Source: Lithospermum erythrorhizon
Lineage: Eukaryota > Streptophyta > Magnoliopsida > Boraginales > Boraginaceae
NCBI GenBank assembly: GCA_019722365.1
Contig: JADFUC010002211.1
Coordinates: 1-64,000, forward strand
Reading direction: 5' to 3'
DNA: 64,000 nucleotides
Shown here: one piece after another, positions 22,059 to 34,787 of the stretch
Position numbering within the stretch: position 1 is the first letter of the stretch
How the letters are laid out: each line of letters opens with the position of its first letter
Made by a program: the position numbers and the translations under genes
The notes under the pieces: model-generated
The model's input: only the letters and a program-made list of their open reading frames with translations
Databases searched by the model: none
Told to the model about the DNA's origin: nothing

Positions 22059-25000
22059 ATGCTAAACAGGACCAAATCAACCCTACCTTCCATCCTCACA
22101 TGGAGGCAATTCAATTCCCGCAATATTCGAGCCGGTTTCGCCACCACCTCGGTCGAAAGGGACCCTTCTTCTAGAGACCCTTTCAGGCCTAATACGAAGC
22201 TTCTGGAGAGTTTTAAGGAGGAATTCGAAATTGGTTCGAAGCTAATTACCTTGGAAACTGGGAAAATCGCGAGGTTTGCTAATGGGGCAGTTGTTTTGGG
22301 GATGGAGGATACTAAAGTATTGTCAACTGTTGCGTCGTCTAAAGGGGACGCTATTAAGGACTTCTTGCCCCTCACTGTATGTATAATATCCCTCTTGTTT
22401 GTTGATATTCAATTTTGTTCGAGGCAGTATGGTTTTGAATTATAATTAGTTCCTTTTAACCCATTGTTTTCAAAGTTAATTTGGGGGAAATGTAGTTTTG
22501 AAGCTATAGTTCGTTCGTTTAACTTTGTATTTTCAAGTTAATTTGGGGGCGATGTAGTTTTGAAGCTATAATTCATTCGTTTAACTTTGTATTTTCAAGT
22601 TAATTTGGGGGCAATATAGTTTTGAAGCTATAATTCGCTTGTTTTGTATTTTCAAGTTAAGTTGGGGGAAATGTAGTTTTGAAACTATAATTTGTTCCTT
22701 TAACTTTGTATTTTCAAGGATTAATTTGGTGCAATGTAGTTTTTGAAGCTATAATTCGTTTATTTAGCTTTGTATTTTCCAAGTTAATTTTGGGGGGAAA
22801 TGTAAGTTTTGAAACTATAATTCGTTAGTTTAACTTTGTATTTTCAAGTTAATTTGGGTGCAATGTAGTTTTGAAGCTATAATTCGTTTGTTTAACTTTG
22901 TATTTTCAAGTTAATTTGGGGGCAATGTAGTTTTGAAGGTATAATTTGTTCGTTTAATTTTGTATTTTCAAGTTAATTTGGGTGCAATGTAGTTTTGAAG
23001 CTATAATTCGTTCGTTTAACTATGTATTTTCGAGTTAATTTGGGGGAAATGTAGTTTTGAAGCTATAGTTCATTTGTTTAAGTTTGTATTTTCAAGTTAA
23101 TTTGGGGATAATGTAGTTATGTTTAAGAGTCCTCTTGTTTGTTGTTATTCGGAATTATATATCTACTTTTGTCGCAAAAGATTGTTTAGTTTGATTTTCA
23201 ATGTTCGAAATTTATGAAAGTTTGATTTTAATGGTCGATATTAATGAACGTTGATGCCTTAATTGACACGCATAACATTGTTGATACTAAAGTGGCTCTC
23301 TTTTGATATATTTTCACCATATATTGTAGAACATATGCAGAAGTATTTGAGTTCAAAGTTTAAAACGGGTTCCGGTATAATTAAAGCACGGGTGCAAGGA
23401 AATATCGGAGTTGGCTCTAATTGTGATCATTGTAAAAATTACCATTTTTATGATAGTTATAGTTTTTGGTTCTTTTCTGGTCTAGCAGGCAAAGTTCATG
23501 TTTTGTGATGTGATCTTAAAAAACGCTTTGTCACAAGTTCTTACCACTATCAAAACTATCAATGTACTGTTCATTTTTGCTATATTCATAAGTGCTGCTG
23601 AAAAAAGAAGAAGCAAAGTTTAAAAGGTGAAAACTAGGGAATATTTTTCAAATGGAGGGAATACCGTATTTCATTTTTAAATAACCCCATTTTCATTTTG
23701 GCCATTATATATACTTTTAGATTTCTGCCTCGGATTATCTGTTGTAGCACCATCGCCTGGTTTATTGTTAGGGATTGGGAAGTCGATAGGAAAGGAAATG
23801 TATTGACTGAGTAGAAAAATACAATGTATTTAGATGGAAATGCAGTTTAAATTTAAATTGAAATGATTGAATTTCCCCCTCCCCCTTTTCTTTCTCCCAC
23901 ACTGAACGAGGGTAAATTTGTTTCAATTAATGTGGCATTGGTTGCGACAGTATCTTCATGCTTAGAAGATCAATTACTCGCTGCTCGAATTTTTTGGTGA
24001 AAACTAAATTTTGGTTTTTGTTTCTAGTGTTACTTTTGGTGTTTTGGTTTTATACAGGAGAACACATAGTTTTTGGTACTGGCCTAATACTGTAACAGTT
24101 AGCTGGAAATCAGGCTAGAAATTTCCATATTCTTATTCAGTTTCCATCTTCTTAGGATTGTTTTCCTCCCCCCAGTGCAACCTTTGAATGTTGATGGCGG
24201 AGAATTGAAATTCTCTTTTCAATCTTTATCAGCACAGGGGTGTGTTGTGACTTTTTTATGTTTAAAGGTTGATTATCAAGAGAAACATTTTGCACAAGGT
24301 GTTATTCCGAATACTTATATGAGGAGGGAGGGTGCTCCTAAGGAGCGTGAACTTCTATGTGGGCGTCTTATTGATCGACCTATAAGACCACTTTTCCCGG
24401 TTGGATTTTATCATGAAGTACAGGTATGTTTTCCCACTAAATCCACTAGTCGTCCTTGTTGAATTAGTAATCATTGCTCTAGAAAAAGAAAAAAAGAAAA
24501 AGCAATTTATAACATCTTTTACAATTATAATTTCCTCTGTAAGGTAACATCAAGTGTTCTCTCTTCTGATGGAAAACAAGACCCAGATGTGATGGCAGCA
24601 AATGCGACATCTGCTGCCCTTATGTTATCAGATATACCTTGGGGTGGCCCTATTGGAGTAATACGTATTGGGAGAATATGTGGCCAATTTATTGTTAATC
24701 CAAGCATGGATGAGGTAATCTTGAACTTAGAATATGAACATGGTTTCTATTGTTGTTTTGGTCTCCTTCCTTATTCCTAGGTGCTGCATTAGTTTATGGG
24801 ATTCAGAACTTGTGTCATTGGCCTCTAATCAACATGATTTATTTGCCAGTTGGTATCATGCTGTTTTTAGTTATAACATTTGTTATTTGAGTGTCTTAGT
24901 TCACTCGAAGTACAATTGACTTCTGAGGAATGTGAAATGCCTAATTTTGTGAACAACATACCGTCCTTAAGCTTTTGATTTTGGCTTTATGTCAAAAAAA

Positions 25001-28000
25001 AAAATGCAGACTCTTTATATAGAAACATGGTCCAAAGTTCACAGTATATTTAGTGGTACATTAAATAATTAGAACCCGGAACAAGTATAAGTGTGGTAGG
25101 ATGCACTATTTTTTCTAATTTTTAATTGTAGTTCGAGAGTATCCTTTATTTCTTACTAACTTTGGCCCTTGAATTTTTTGTACTTAACCCAAGTATCATA
25201 ATCAGTTTAGGAACTTGATCTCACTACGAGGCTTATGCTCCTTCTTAAGTGCCTAAGTTTATCTTATAATGAAAAAATAGATTTGGCTTATATTGCATCC
25301 GAGAAATATAAGCTGAAATCATTTGTATTCAGTGCCTGCCTACCACTCTTAAAAAGGCAGGCTGAGGAAAAGGTGGAGTTATGCAGGCAGATAGCTTCCC
25401 GTAGATTTTAGGTGCAGGGAACATCATTCTTGATTTTGATTGTATACGGAATCAGCAATATGTTATTGATTGTCTCAACGAATCAGCAATATGTTTTAAT
25501 GGTTAGCAACTTATTCATATTTCATAAAATGCAAAAAGTGCTACAGGCTTTGCAAATTGTTTCTTATGGTATTTGCAAGTAAGGAACTTCAGTTTTGAGG
25601 TTGCATGATTTTTTATGGTCTTTTGTATCTGGTGTCATGCAGCTTAGTCTCAGTGATCTAAACCTTGTATATGCCTGCACAAGGGATAAAACATTGATGA
25701 TAGATGTTCAAGCTCGTGAAATTACGGAAAAAGATTTGGAAGCTGCATTTAGACTGGCTCATCCTGAGGTGAGTTATCCTCATAATTAGCAATGGTGAAT
25801 ATAATTTAGGTGTGCTAAGGTATTATGAAAGTGATGCGTGATGACAGGTGCCATTTGACTTTGGTGCCCTTGTAAAAAAAATTAGAATGAATAAGAGTTA
25901 TTGTTTGAAATAGATAAGTGGCATACAGTTATTGTTTGAAATAGATAAGTGGCATACATAATTCACTTTTCACCAGGTTAAAATCAGAAAACTAAATTTG
26001 CCATGCAGTCGAATCAACCACGACACATGCACAACACAACAACCAGTAATCATCCTAGAATTGTGGATTCTAGTCATATCTATTTCTTCAATAGTATGAA
26101 GTTAAAAATACTGAGACTTGTCCGTGGTATGATATGCTTTTTCTCTCAGGAGTGCCAAATTCATTTCTTTAAATTATAGAATTTTCTTTTGAGATCAATT
26201 CGATTGAATTTAAAGGAGCCTAATTTTCGTTTTACATGCTATGGGCAGCTTCTCTGACCTTTTACCTCAGTTCTTCTTGATTGACACTGAAATTGAAGTG
26301 TATATGGTTTATGCAGGCAATTAAGTATCTTGATCCTCAAATTAGACTGGCAGCTAAGGCTGGGAAGCAGAAAAAAGAATATAAGTTATCTATGGTGTCA
26401 GAGCAAACAATGGAGAAAGTCAGGAATTTGGCGAAAGAGCCTATTCAGGCCATCTTTTCTGACCCTTCATATGGAAAGGTGCACAAGTTATTTTTACTTT
26501 CTGGTCTTAGTTAGGAACTGAGATTTTTCCAGGTGTCCAAGCTATAGTTTGCATGAAATACATCCAGTGTACTTCCTTTTTAACATTGTCTTGTGGCTTC
26601 CATCGATAGTTTGAACGTGGAGAAGCCTTGGAGAAAATTGGGCAAGATGTGAAACAAGTACTTGAGGAAGAATGTGATGAAGAGGGCTTAAAAGGTTTAT
26701 CAAAAACAGTTGATACAGTGAGAAAAGAGGTTTGCTCATTTTCTGAAGTTCCTTGGAATGTCTATGTGGTGAATTAGTTGTAATTCTTTTTCTTGTACCC
26801 AAGGTGGTATTATATAAAATTGGGCACCACTTTGACATTTTCCAAAAAACTTCGCCCAAAAGAATGACTTTTACCTGAAAAAAATGTCTAAACAGTCTAT
26901 TCTAACCTAGTAAAATTGAGAGTTTCCGTACAGCATATATTTTGATAAAACATTTTAGTTCTGAGTTCTGACAGAAGGAGAAGTAGATGGTCTTACAATG
27001 GGTTGCCTGCTGGCCTTTTTTAACAAAAAGTGTTTTCTGTAGTCTTCTTTTTTTACCAGGTTCTCGTCAGTTTCCTTTTTCTGATTATATGGCCGAATCA
27101 GGTTGTTCGCAGACGTATTCTTGCTGAAGGAATTAGACTTGACGGTAGACAACTTGATGAAGTCAGACCTCTATTTTGTGAAGCTGGTTACTTACCTGTG
27201 CTTCATGGTTCAGCCCTATTCTCCCGTGGGGATACTCAGGTTTGTATAATGATGCAATAACGTGCTATATTTTACATATCCTAATGGTCTAACTTGTGAT
27301 ATTCTTAAGGAGAATCTAACTGATATAACCTTTATGCAGGTCCTTTGCACTATTACTCTTGGAGCACCAGGGGAAGCTCAACGCTTAGAATCCCTAGTTG
27401 GTCCACCAACTAAACGTTTCATGCTTCATTATAGTTTTCCACCATTTTGTATAAATGAAGTTGGTAAACGAGTAGGCTTAAATAGGCGTGAAGTTGGGCA
27501 TGGTATGGTGACCAGCCATTCATTTGCTTCTATATTCTTTCAATAGAAAGAGGAATAATTGGGTGACAGTACCTTTATAAAATAATGAAGTTATTTGTTT
27601 CATATAAAGTACTATATTGTCAACTAGCAATTTTCCTCAACTCTCGGTCGGAGTGTTTTCATAAAGATGACATGTCTGCTAATTGATATTTAAATCAATT
27701 ATAGGCACTCTTGCTGAGAAAGCTCTGCTTGGCGTGTTACCCCCAGAAGATGATTTTCCATATACAGTTCGAATAAATTCAGAAGTCATGGCATCTGATG
27801 GGTCAACATCAATGGCAACTGTTTGTGGAGGTATTCCTTAAAAACCATAGCATATGGATGAGATGGTAGAAGTTTACATGTGATTAATATTTAATAGCAA
27901 ATAAATACAGGTAGCATGGCTTTAATGGATGCTGGCATTCCATTAAAGGAACATGTGGCTGGTTTATCAGTGGGTCTTGTAAGCGAAGTTGATACCATAA

Positions 28001-31000
28001 CTGGTGAAATGAAGGACTACCGTATACTTACTGATATTCTGGTAAGTATGTTCTACACTTAATTTGTTGAGCACTATATAACCAACTATCCTGTTTTATC
28101 AGAATACGATATTAGCATTGTCATTCACTGAAACTTCATAACTACTATCTCTTTTTTTATTACCTTATTCTGCAAATTCAAACTATTCTTCCCCAGGGAC
28201 TGGAAGATCATTTAGGGGACATGGACTTCAAAATTGCTGGCACTCGAAATGGAATAACAGCTATTCAGTTAGATATAAAACCTGCTGGAATCCCCTTGGA
28301 TATCATTTGTGAATGTCTAGAACCTGCTCTCAAAGGTCGGTTGCAGATTCTTGACCATATGGAAAGAGAGATAAATGAACCACGGGCTCAGCATGGAAGA
28401 TACTCCCCTCGACTAGGTTAGTGCCAATTACAGATTTATGTGCAAGGAAATTGTTTTCTATTGCTTCATTTATTACCAATATTTCAACACATTGCTCTTT
28501 CAACACAATAACATCGAAATTGAGCTTCAAAGAGTTAGCAGTGGCTGGCCTTATTTTAACCTTTCTCGAGGTATAAAAAGTTGCTGAATACACTTTCACA
28601 ATCTGCATAGAACATAGCTTATTAGAGATGTGAAGATAAAGAAGAAACATTTTAAAGAAGATTTTTAAGAAAAATAATTTTTTATATGATTTTTCTCTTG
28701 ATAATAAAAGCTTTGTTTGACCTTTCTCTTGGCAATAAATGGTTACTGGAGGCACTATATTTATGATCCATATAACATAACTTCTAGAGGTGGAAACAAA
28801 AGAAACTTTGAAAAGATTAATGATTAAAGAAAAGAACAGAATTAAGATCTGTGAGAATGTTGCACAGTACACACCCACCTTTCTCTAATGATATCAGCTT
28901 AATCATGCAGTGACCTTAAAGTACAGCAATGACGACCTTCGCCGTCTGATTGGTCCACTTGGTGTTTTGAAGAGGAAAATTGAAGAAGAAACAGGTAGAA
29001 CTCTGTCGAGAATTTATATTTATATGCTTTTTTTGGAGCACAAGTAGTACTTTTCAAAACTGGAGTGTATGCCTGCACTTTTTCTTGCTCTTCAAATAAT
29101 TGTACGAGCTAATGTTTTGGTTACATGATGTTCTGTAGAGGACTTAAGTTTTACTCATCTACTTATTATAGATGTTATCACTTATAGATATATTTCTCAG
29201 AGGCATTATATAATGATAAACTTACCACACATTATTTTGTTCTTCATACCCAAATCTTTTATAATACAGGTGCACGGATGTCTGTAAGTGATGGAACACT
29301 GACTGTAATTGCTAAAAATCAACTAGTGATGGAAAAAGTTCAAGAAAAGGTATGATTATGTATTCAATTTATATGTATCTACTATCTACTATCAGTGCTT
29401 AGCACAAGATCAAAGTTTGTGGTTGTGGTTATAAGAGATGTAATTATGTATGCAGTTTAACTTGTGCATGAGGTGGCATACAAGAAAAATACATGTTCTA
29501 TACCAAGAAAATGATAACTTCTGATAGAACCTTGTCAAGTTAGCTGATAAATATTCATTTCACAACCTTCATTTTCAGAAAATACCCCCCCTTTGCTGCG
29601 CCGCATGTAATTGCAGATAAATCGAATATTTCTGAAACAAATTCAATTCTTTTGTGGAAACTGGGTTATTAGATCTTTACCGCCTTCTCACACATTATGT
29701 GCACCTTTCTATCATTCTCCCTCTTTTACAGTTAGGTGTCTCATAATAAAGTTGGCAGGCGTTCTTACTACAATTTTTTTCGATTTCCAGCCTAACATTC
29801 TTACAATTAAATTTGAGAGATATGAGGGGAGATTCAACAGTATACAAAACTTAATGTGTATTGCATCTTCCTGATGTGCTTTCTACCTTTATAAACCTCT
29901 GAGTTTTGTCATTTGAAATGACGTGATTCTGATTTACTACTTTCAGATTGATTTTATAGTTGGCCGTGAGATTGAAGTTGGGGGGATCTATAAAGGAATT
30001 GTAACCTCTATAAAGGAATATGGTGCATTTGTGGAGTTCAATGGAGGCCAACAAGGTCTTTTGCACATCTCTGAATTGTCCCATGAACCAGTACGTCCTC
30101 TATATTTTCACTCAGTGCTGCTCCTTTTATGCATGCAAGGAACACACATGGAGAAAGTTGCATCTGTCGTCTATGATACAGCATATAGTTATGGTTATTA
30201 TACAACATATGGAGCCATGGAGGAATGTTAACCTTCAATTTTGTTGACAAGAGACAGATGATTATCATGAAGTGCTCACAGCTTATATACTTTCCATCTA
30301 GAAACTTTTCGTTTGTCAATATTTTGTCCTGCATTTTATTTTATCACCAGCAGTTTGTTGCATTACCCTCGAATCCCGAGTGTTATCAAGATTATGGAGT
30401 TTTTTTTTAAGTTTGACATCTATAGTCATTGGCTGACATGAGGAACATGAAATTCGTAATTAATATGCCTTACTAAGAGTTTCTACTTGATTTGTTATTT
30501 GAAATAATTATCTTTTGTTTCTTGTTAGGTGTTGCGTGTGTCCGATGTGGTATCTGTAGGCCAACAGCTATCATTAACGTGCATTGGGCAGGATGTTCGC
30601 GGCAACATCAAGCTATCTCTAAAAGCTACTTTACCCATGTCAAGATCCCATGAAGATGATCTAGTTACAGAATCTGCAACTCCTCTTCTTAATGCCTCGG
30701 AACCTGTTGTTGATGATACAAGCAATAGTACTCCAATGGAGGATCGGCAAGAAAAACAGACAAGTTCTAAGACAAACTCATTATCAACTTCTGCAGCTTT
30801 TCTAATCCGAAGTGCTTCTGAATGTGATGAGAAGGAAAAAGACGTGGTTCAGGATCATGGAGATTTGAAGAATAAAGAAGCTACCAGTGTTGCTCCCATT
30901 AGTGCAAAGAACCTGAAGCTTGGAATGATAGTAACAGCTAAAGTTCACCAAATACGTGCACGCGGACTAGTCCTTGACTTGGGTGGAGGAATACGTGGAA

Positions 31001-31441
31001 TGTATCGTTTTGAGGTTCGTCCATTACTTTATCATATTCCTTATACCCTTTGCATGAAATTCCACCTGATCTTGTGATGCCACTTTACTCAATTTGAGAA
31101 GATCTTCAAGTTACAGGAGAGTTTTCAATTTGTTCGACTTGTGCTTACATGCGAAAGCCCATAATGATTCCATGATCAACACGACACCTCTTTGTTGAGA
31201 TAACCAGTATTCCTCATCCTTTGAGTACTTGCATTAGTTGCATATATACACCATACTAATTTTTGGTTGACTAATTTGCACATGGAAATTTTCTGGCTAG
31301 ATAGTTTTTTCTCACTTTAAATATATGCCCTTTTTGTAGGATGATAACGAGAGGGAGTTCAAGGTAGGTGAAATGCTGCAAGTGAAGTGTTCAAGTTTTT
31401 CTAGCAAGGGGGTTCCTGTAATGACTTCAGCTGAAGATTAG
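22059..31441 (+). CDS. PNP2: Mitochondrial polyribonucleotide nucleotidyltransferase (PNPase)
   Basis: Sixteen exons join in frame: 22059-22376, 24268-24423, 24544-24714, 25643-25768, 26317-26478, 26610-26729, 27102-27239, 27340-27502, 27705-27830, 27911-28041, 28197-28416, 28911-28994, 29270-29349, 29947-30090, 30529-31014, 31340-31441 (about 908 aa). The first ATG (MLNRTKS) opens an Arg/Ser-rich, acid-poor presequence typical of mitochondrial import. Then come RNase PH domain 1 (about 55-260), a helical linker, RNase PH domain 2 (about 360-610), with [14 protein letters not shown] and the phosphate/metal-site region [11 protein letters not shown], a KH domain ([14 protein letters not shown]), an S1 domain from exon 14, and after a Ser/Glu-rich spacer a second S1-like segment. 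The enzyme degrades RNA 3'-5' with phosphate and, in plant mitochondria, trims transcripts and removes non-coding RNA. All phases match and no break was seen. The shorter C-terminus than Arabidopsis PNP2 (about 990 aa, from memory) is its only oddity. Confidence 0.95.
22430..23121 (+). repeat. Intronic minisatellite, 62-bp unit, about 11 copies
   Basis: PNP intron 1 contains head-to-tail copies of a unit built on AGTTAATTTGGGGGCAATG, then TAGTTTTGAAGCTATAATTC, then GTTTAACTTTGTATTTTCA. Clear copies start at 22474 and about every 57-66 bp to 23101; a diverged partial copy precedes them. Variation is mostly single substitutions (GGGGGCAATG versus GGGTGCAATG) with a few indels, so the array is fairly young or homogenised. 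Confidence 0.9.
23180..23420 (+). mobile_element. MITE-like sequence in PNP intron 1, related to copies at 36.4 kb and 62.3 kb
   Basis: It shares TTAGTTTGATTTTCAA with the 62.3-kb copy, and TTAATTGACACGCATAAC and the AAGTATTTGAGTTCAAAGTT-type block with the 36.4-kb copy. Its own ends are not clear. It is annotated as a decayed family member rather than a delimited insertion. Confidence 0.4.
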
Positions 31442-31541
31442 TAAGTTAGTAACTAATTTCAGGGGCGACTTATTAGCATGTGCAACAAGTCTCTTTGTAT
31501 AGGGTCCTACATCATTAGAGGTCCCACTTTCTAGAACATTA

Positions 31542-31547
31542 AATAAA
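31542..31547 (+). terminator. Likely poly(A) signal of the PNP gene
   Basis: AATAAA about 100 nt after the PNP stop codon, in an A-rich context. Plant poly(A) signals are loose, so this is a best candidate only. Confidence 0.4.
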
Positions 31548-31589
31548 AAATTAAAAAAGTCACAGCCCAATGAAATTGAGAATTTGCAA

Positions 31590-32070
31590 AAAAGTCGTAC
31601 AGGCGTCGATGGGCGTGGGCTTTATAGTGAAAATGTCTGCAAACACGAGTTGAACCTCGCTGATGCTACTGCATTTGTTAGAAGTCGTTTGCAGAGTGTG
31701 AAGTAGTTGCAACGATACAGGCGACGGCTGTGTGGCGTCTTGAAAGCGCGTCAGTTTATCCTCCTGTTGGGCGAGACTAGGCAAGCGGGGCGCCTAAAAT
31801 GGCGATATCATTTTTTTTGAGAGTACAAAAGTCCATAGAGCGCGTCCAAGCGGACATGGACTTGCCATGAAGTAATGCCTCTACCATCGGCAGGTTCGAA
31901 CACCAGCGATGCTTTCTGCGTTGTTGAAGTCGTTCCTAGATGTGAAGTAGTTACCAGCCGTGCAGGCGACTTGACTGTGGCACGTCACGGCCTTGTCCAG
32001 TTTATCCTCCTACATTGGTGAGGGCCAAGCGGCGAGGCGCGCAAATGGCCCGATGCTCGTTTTTGAAATT
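31590..32070 (+). repeat. Two-copy tandem repeat, ~245 bp, downstream of PNP
   Basis: The blocks GAAGTCGTT...GTGAAGTAGTT...CAGGCGAC...CAGTTTATCCTCCT...AAGCG recur in the same order at about 31680-31800 and 31925-32050, each preceded by related sequence. Local GC content is higher than in the flanks. GGTTCGAACACC near 31893 resembles a tRNA/SINE B box, but no matching A box was convincing. Probably a repeat-element fragment, class unknown. Confidence 0.5.
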
Positions 32071-34469
32071 ACGAAGTCAAAAGATCATCATCCAGTTTCA
32101 ATTGAAAGTGCAGGTGTATTTTTATTATTTTACTAGAACAAATTCAATCAATTATTTAGTATAATATTTGTTTTCAATTACTATACCGATTAAACTATTC
32201 ACTTAATTTATATAGCAAATTCATTATTGCAAACAATAAGCATCAGAAACATATAATGAGATAACCAACAATAACATTCATTGAATTATTTTATTAGTTA
32301 TTTACTTTATATTAGTATAATCAAATCAAGCAAATATTTTATTTTCATAAAAGCATTTGAGTTTTAAAATTAAAATATTTTGTATGGGTACTTAGTTTTT
32401 TTTTTATCATTACAAAAGAAAAAGCGTGGTGATAAGCTAAGCGTCGATTTCAAAATTATTTAAATCACAGAACCAAAAATATGATTAGACAAGAACAATC
32501 TTAATATATTTCATTGACTAAAATCTTGTAATTCTGTGGCGTTTGGTAAATTTATTTCTCAAAAACTAAATTTTTGTTCGCTTTTTTATGAGATTAAAAT
32601 TTGGCTTCTCAAAACATTTAAATCTCTATTCCTTTTTATGATATTCATAAAATCTAATATTAAGTTCCTTTTTATGAGATCTTTTTTTTCCTTCAGATTA
32701 TTCACTTGGTGTATTTTAAAATTTTATTTTTCTTGTGTATAACTAAAGTTCTATATCAATAGCGTTAATAGGCAATAAACTAGGTTGAGATAAGTTTTAT
32801 ACACCTGAAAGTCTTGTATACTCAAATTTTATTAGAATATTTGAATTAATTTAGGAATAGGTAGATTTGAATATTTATTTTATTTAATTTGTTATCAATT
32901 TGAATAGTGAATCTAAATAGAAAATATATAACTTTCCTATTATTATAAATTCATTCTAATTAATCATATTTTTGAGATGGGGTATTTAGCGATTTGAGAT
33001 CGGTATTTAGCAATTTTGAGACTGGTGCTTAGTAGTTCCCAAGAAACATTATTAATAAAATTAATAACGAGAATGCATTGTGTATGTGGCGCATACATGG
33101 TTCAAAATTCTTTTTCGGATATAGTTTGAAATAATAGAAATAATAAACATTTTAGAAACATTATAGGAAATGTTTGAAATGATAAAATATTAAGAAATAT
33201 GAAAGATAGAGATTTATACTACAATGAAACATTGAATATACGTTGGATTCTCATGTAATATTCAAAGTAAGAAGAAAAAAATGAATTTCTTCTGTTTCGG
33301 AGTCAATTTTTCGAAAAGGTTCCGAAAATTAAATTAGAGGATTAAAAAATGAATTTTATTTAAAATTGAAAGTAAATATAATTGATATATGATATATACA
33401 CTTAAAATAATCAAAGAAAATCCTTATTCAAATGGTTGTCGGAACAATTTTTACGGAAACGAGATTTTAGCAACTTATTAAGGAAAAATGGTGTGGCATA
33501 ATTTTTTAGGAATCTCAATGAAAGATTGATTATAAAATAAGTTTGTGATGTACTCTCAATCAATAATCAACACATATAATATGAAACGCATGTCGATTTA
33601 ACACTCTAATTAGAAATCTGGAACCGTTCCTGAGAAAAAAAGTCCGGACCGGAAGAAATTTTCGAAAAAATTAGTCATCCACATATAATGTCTAGGTATA
33701 TAAGGGATATAATAGAAAAAGAAGACATGAATATGGCTAGAAAGTGTAGAATGCCAAGTAAGAAAAAAAAATAGTGTTGTGATGATAAGTAAAAAAATGA
33801 TGGATTATATACTAAAAGACTAAATATTGTAACAAATATAAATATTCAACTTCATTGACTAAATTAAAAAAAAAATTGAAATCAATGTTACATTGCATAG
33901 TTTAAAATGTTTGAAATAATTGTTTTAAACTTTTAAATAAAGTATTTACATAATTAGTATTATTTAAAAAATATCTAAAGTTAAATATAAACAAAGATTA
34001 ATAGATAATTGTAATGATCTCACACATATGAAGTGTGATATGCATATTATGAGTGTATTTGGAAAAAAATTTAGTGTATTTATGACTTTTATCTAGTAGA
34101 ATATATATTCTCAAAACAATAATATTTTAATATACCTAATCTTAAAATGATACACAACAATATCTAAAATAATTATTACTAGTAAAGTAAATATTATCTA
34201 AGAAAAAAGTAATAAAATCATATAAATTATATTAAATTATTAGATATAGTTATAGTTTTTTTATTTAATATATAGTTTTTGAAAAAAATGAAATTGAGAA
34301 ATTACCAAATGTTTCTACAAGAAAGAAGTTGGAAACTTTAATATTTTTTTTGAAAGAAATTAATTTCAAAATTACATTAACGTTTCGTTTCTATACATTT
34401 AAAAATAGAAATTTTTTCGAGGAGAACTTTGAATTCATGGCACAGGGCAAATTCAGTTCGAGAACTGAG
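32071..34469. other. Long AT-rich intergenic stretch
   Basis: About 2.4 kb of very AT-rich DNA without a recognisable gene. The frame at 32536-32742 is compositionally like chance. No LTR pair or terminal inverted repeat was seen. Confidence 0.55.
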
Positions 34470-34787
34470 ATGTTGGAACTAAAAATCAACAAGGTAGATC
34501 TTATGAAATGCACCATCGAGTCAATGAAGCATTTGCTTAGTAAAGCCAAATTCGAGTTCTCAGCCACCAGAATCAGCTCGATCGCGATAGACGAAAGTCG
34601 CGTGGCGGTGGTGGCGCTACTCCTTCCAGGTCGAGTATTATGATGTGATCGGGACACTTCTGTGGGTATCAATCTTGACATCCTCTCCGTCATGCTCAAC
34701 AAAGGTGAAACTCGAGATTCAATTGTCTTCAAAGCGGATGATAACAACCTTTCCCTCCATTATTTTACATCAATTGTTCTTCCCTAA
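34470..34787 (+). pseudogene. PCNA-like pseudogene fragment (N-terminal third)
   Basis: From ATG 34470 one frame reads MLELKINKVDLMK, then LLSKAKFEFSATRIS, ESRVAVVALLLPG, a TGA stop at 34641-34643, and in the same frame CDRDTSVGINLDILSVML and IVFKADDNN, ending at TAA 34785-34787. This follows plant PCNA residues 1 to about 95, where the family has VALVALLL, YRCDRN-SMGMNL and IKADDGSD. PCNA is the DNA sliding clamp, about 264 aa. Here the Arg codon before CDR appears changed to TGA (CGA to TGA would do it), about three residues are missing before it, and similarity ends soon after KADD. The rest of PCNA was not found. It is a dead gene copy lying alone in AT-rich DNA; the lack of introns in this part does not decide between retrocopy and genomic fragment. 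Confidence 0.8.

Noticed and set aside
31893..31904. tRNA gene suggested by GGTTCGAACACC
   Set aside because: No cloverleaf arms or A box at the right distance could be drawn.
34391..34747. 118-codon minus-strand frame over the PCNA-like sequence
   Set aside because: It is the antisense shadow. The plus strand has the family motifs on both sides of the stop.
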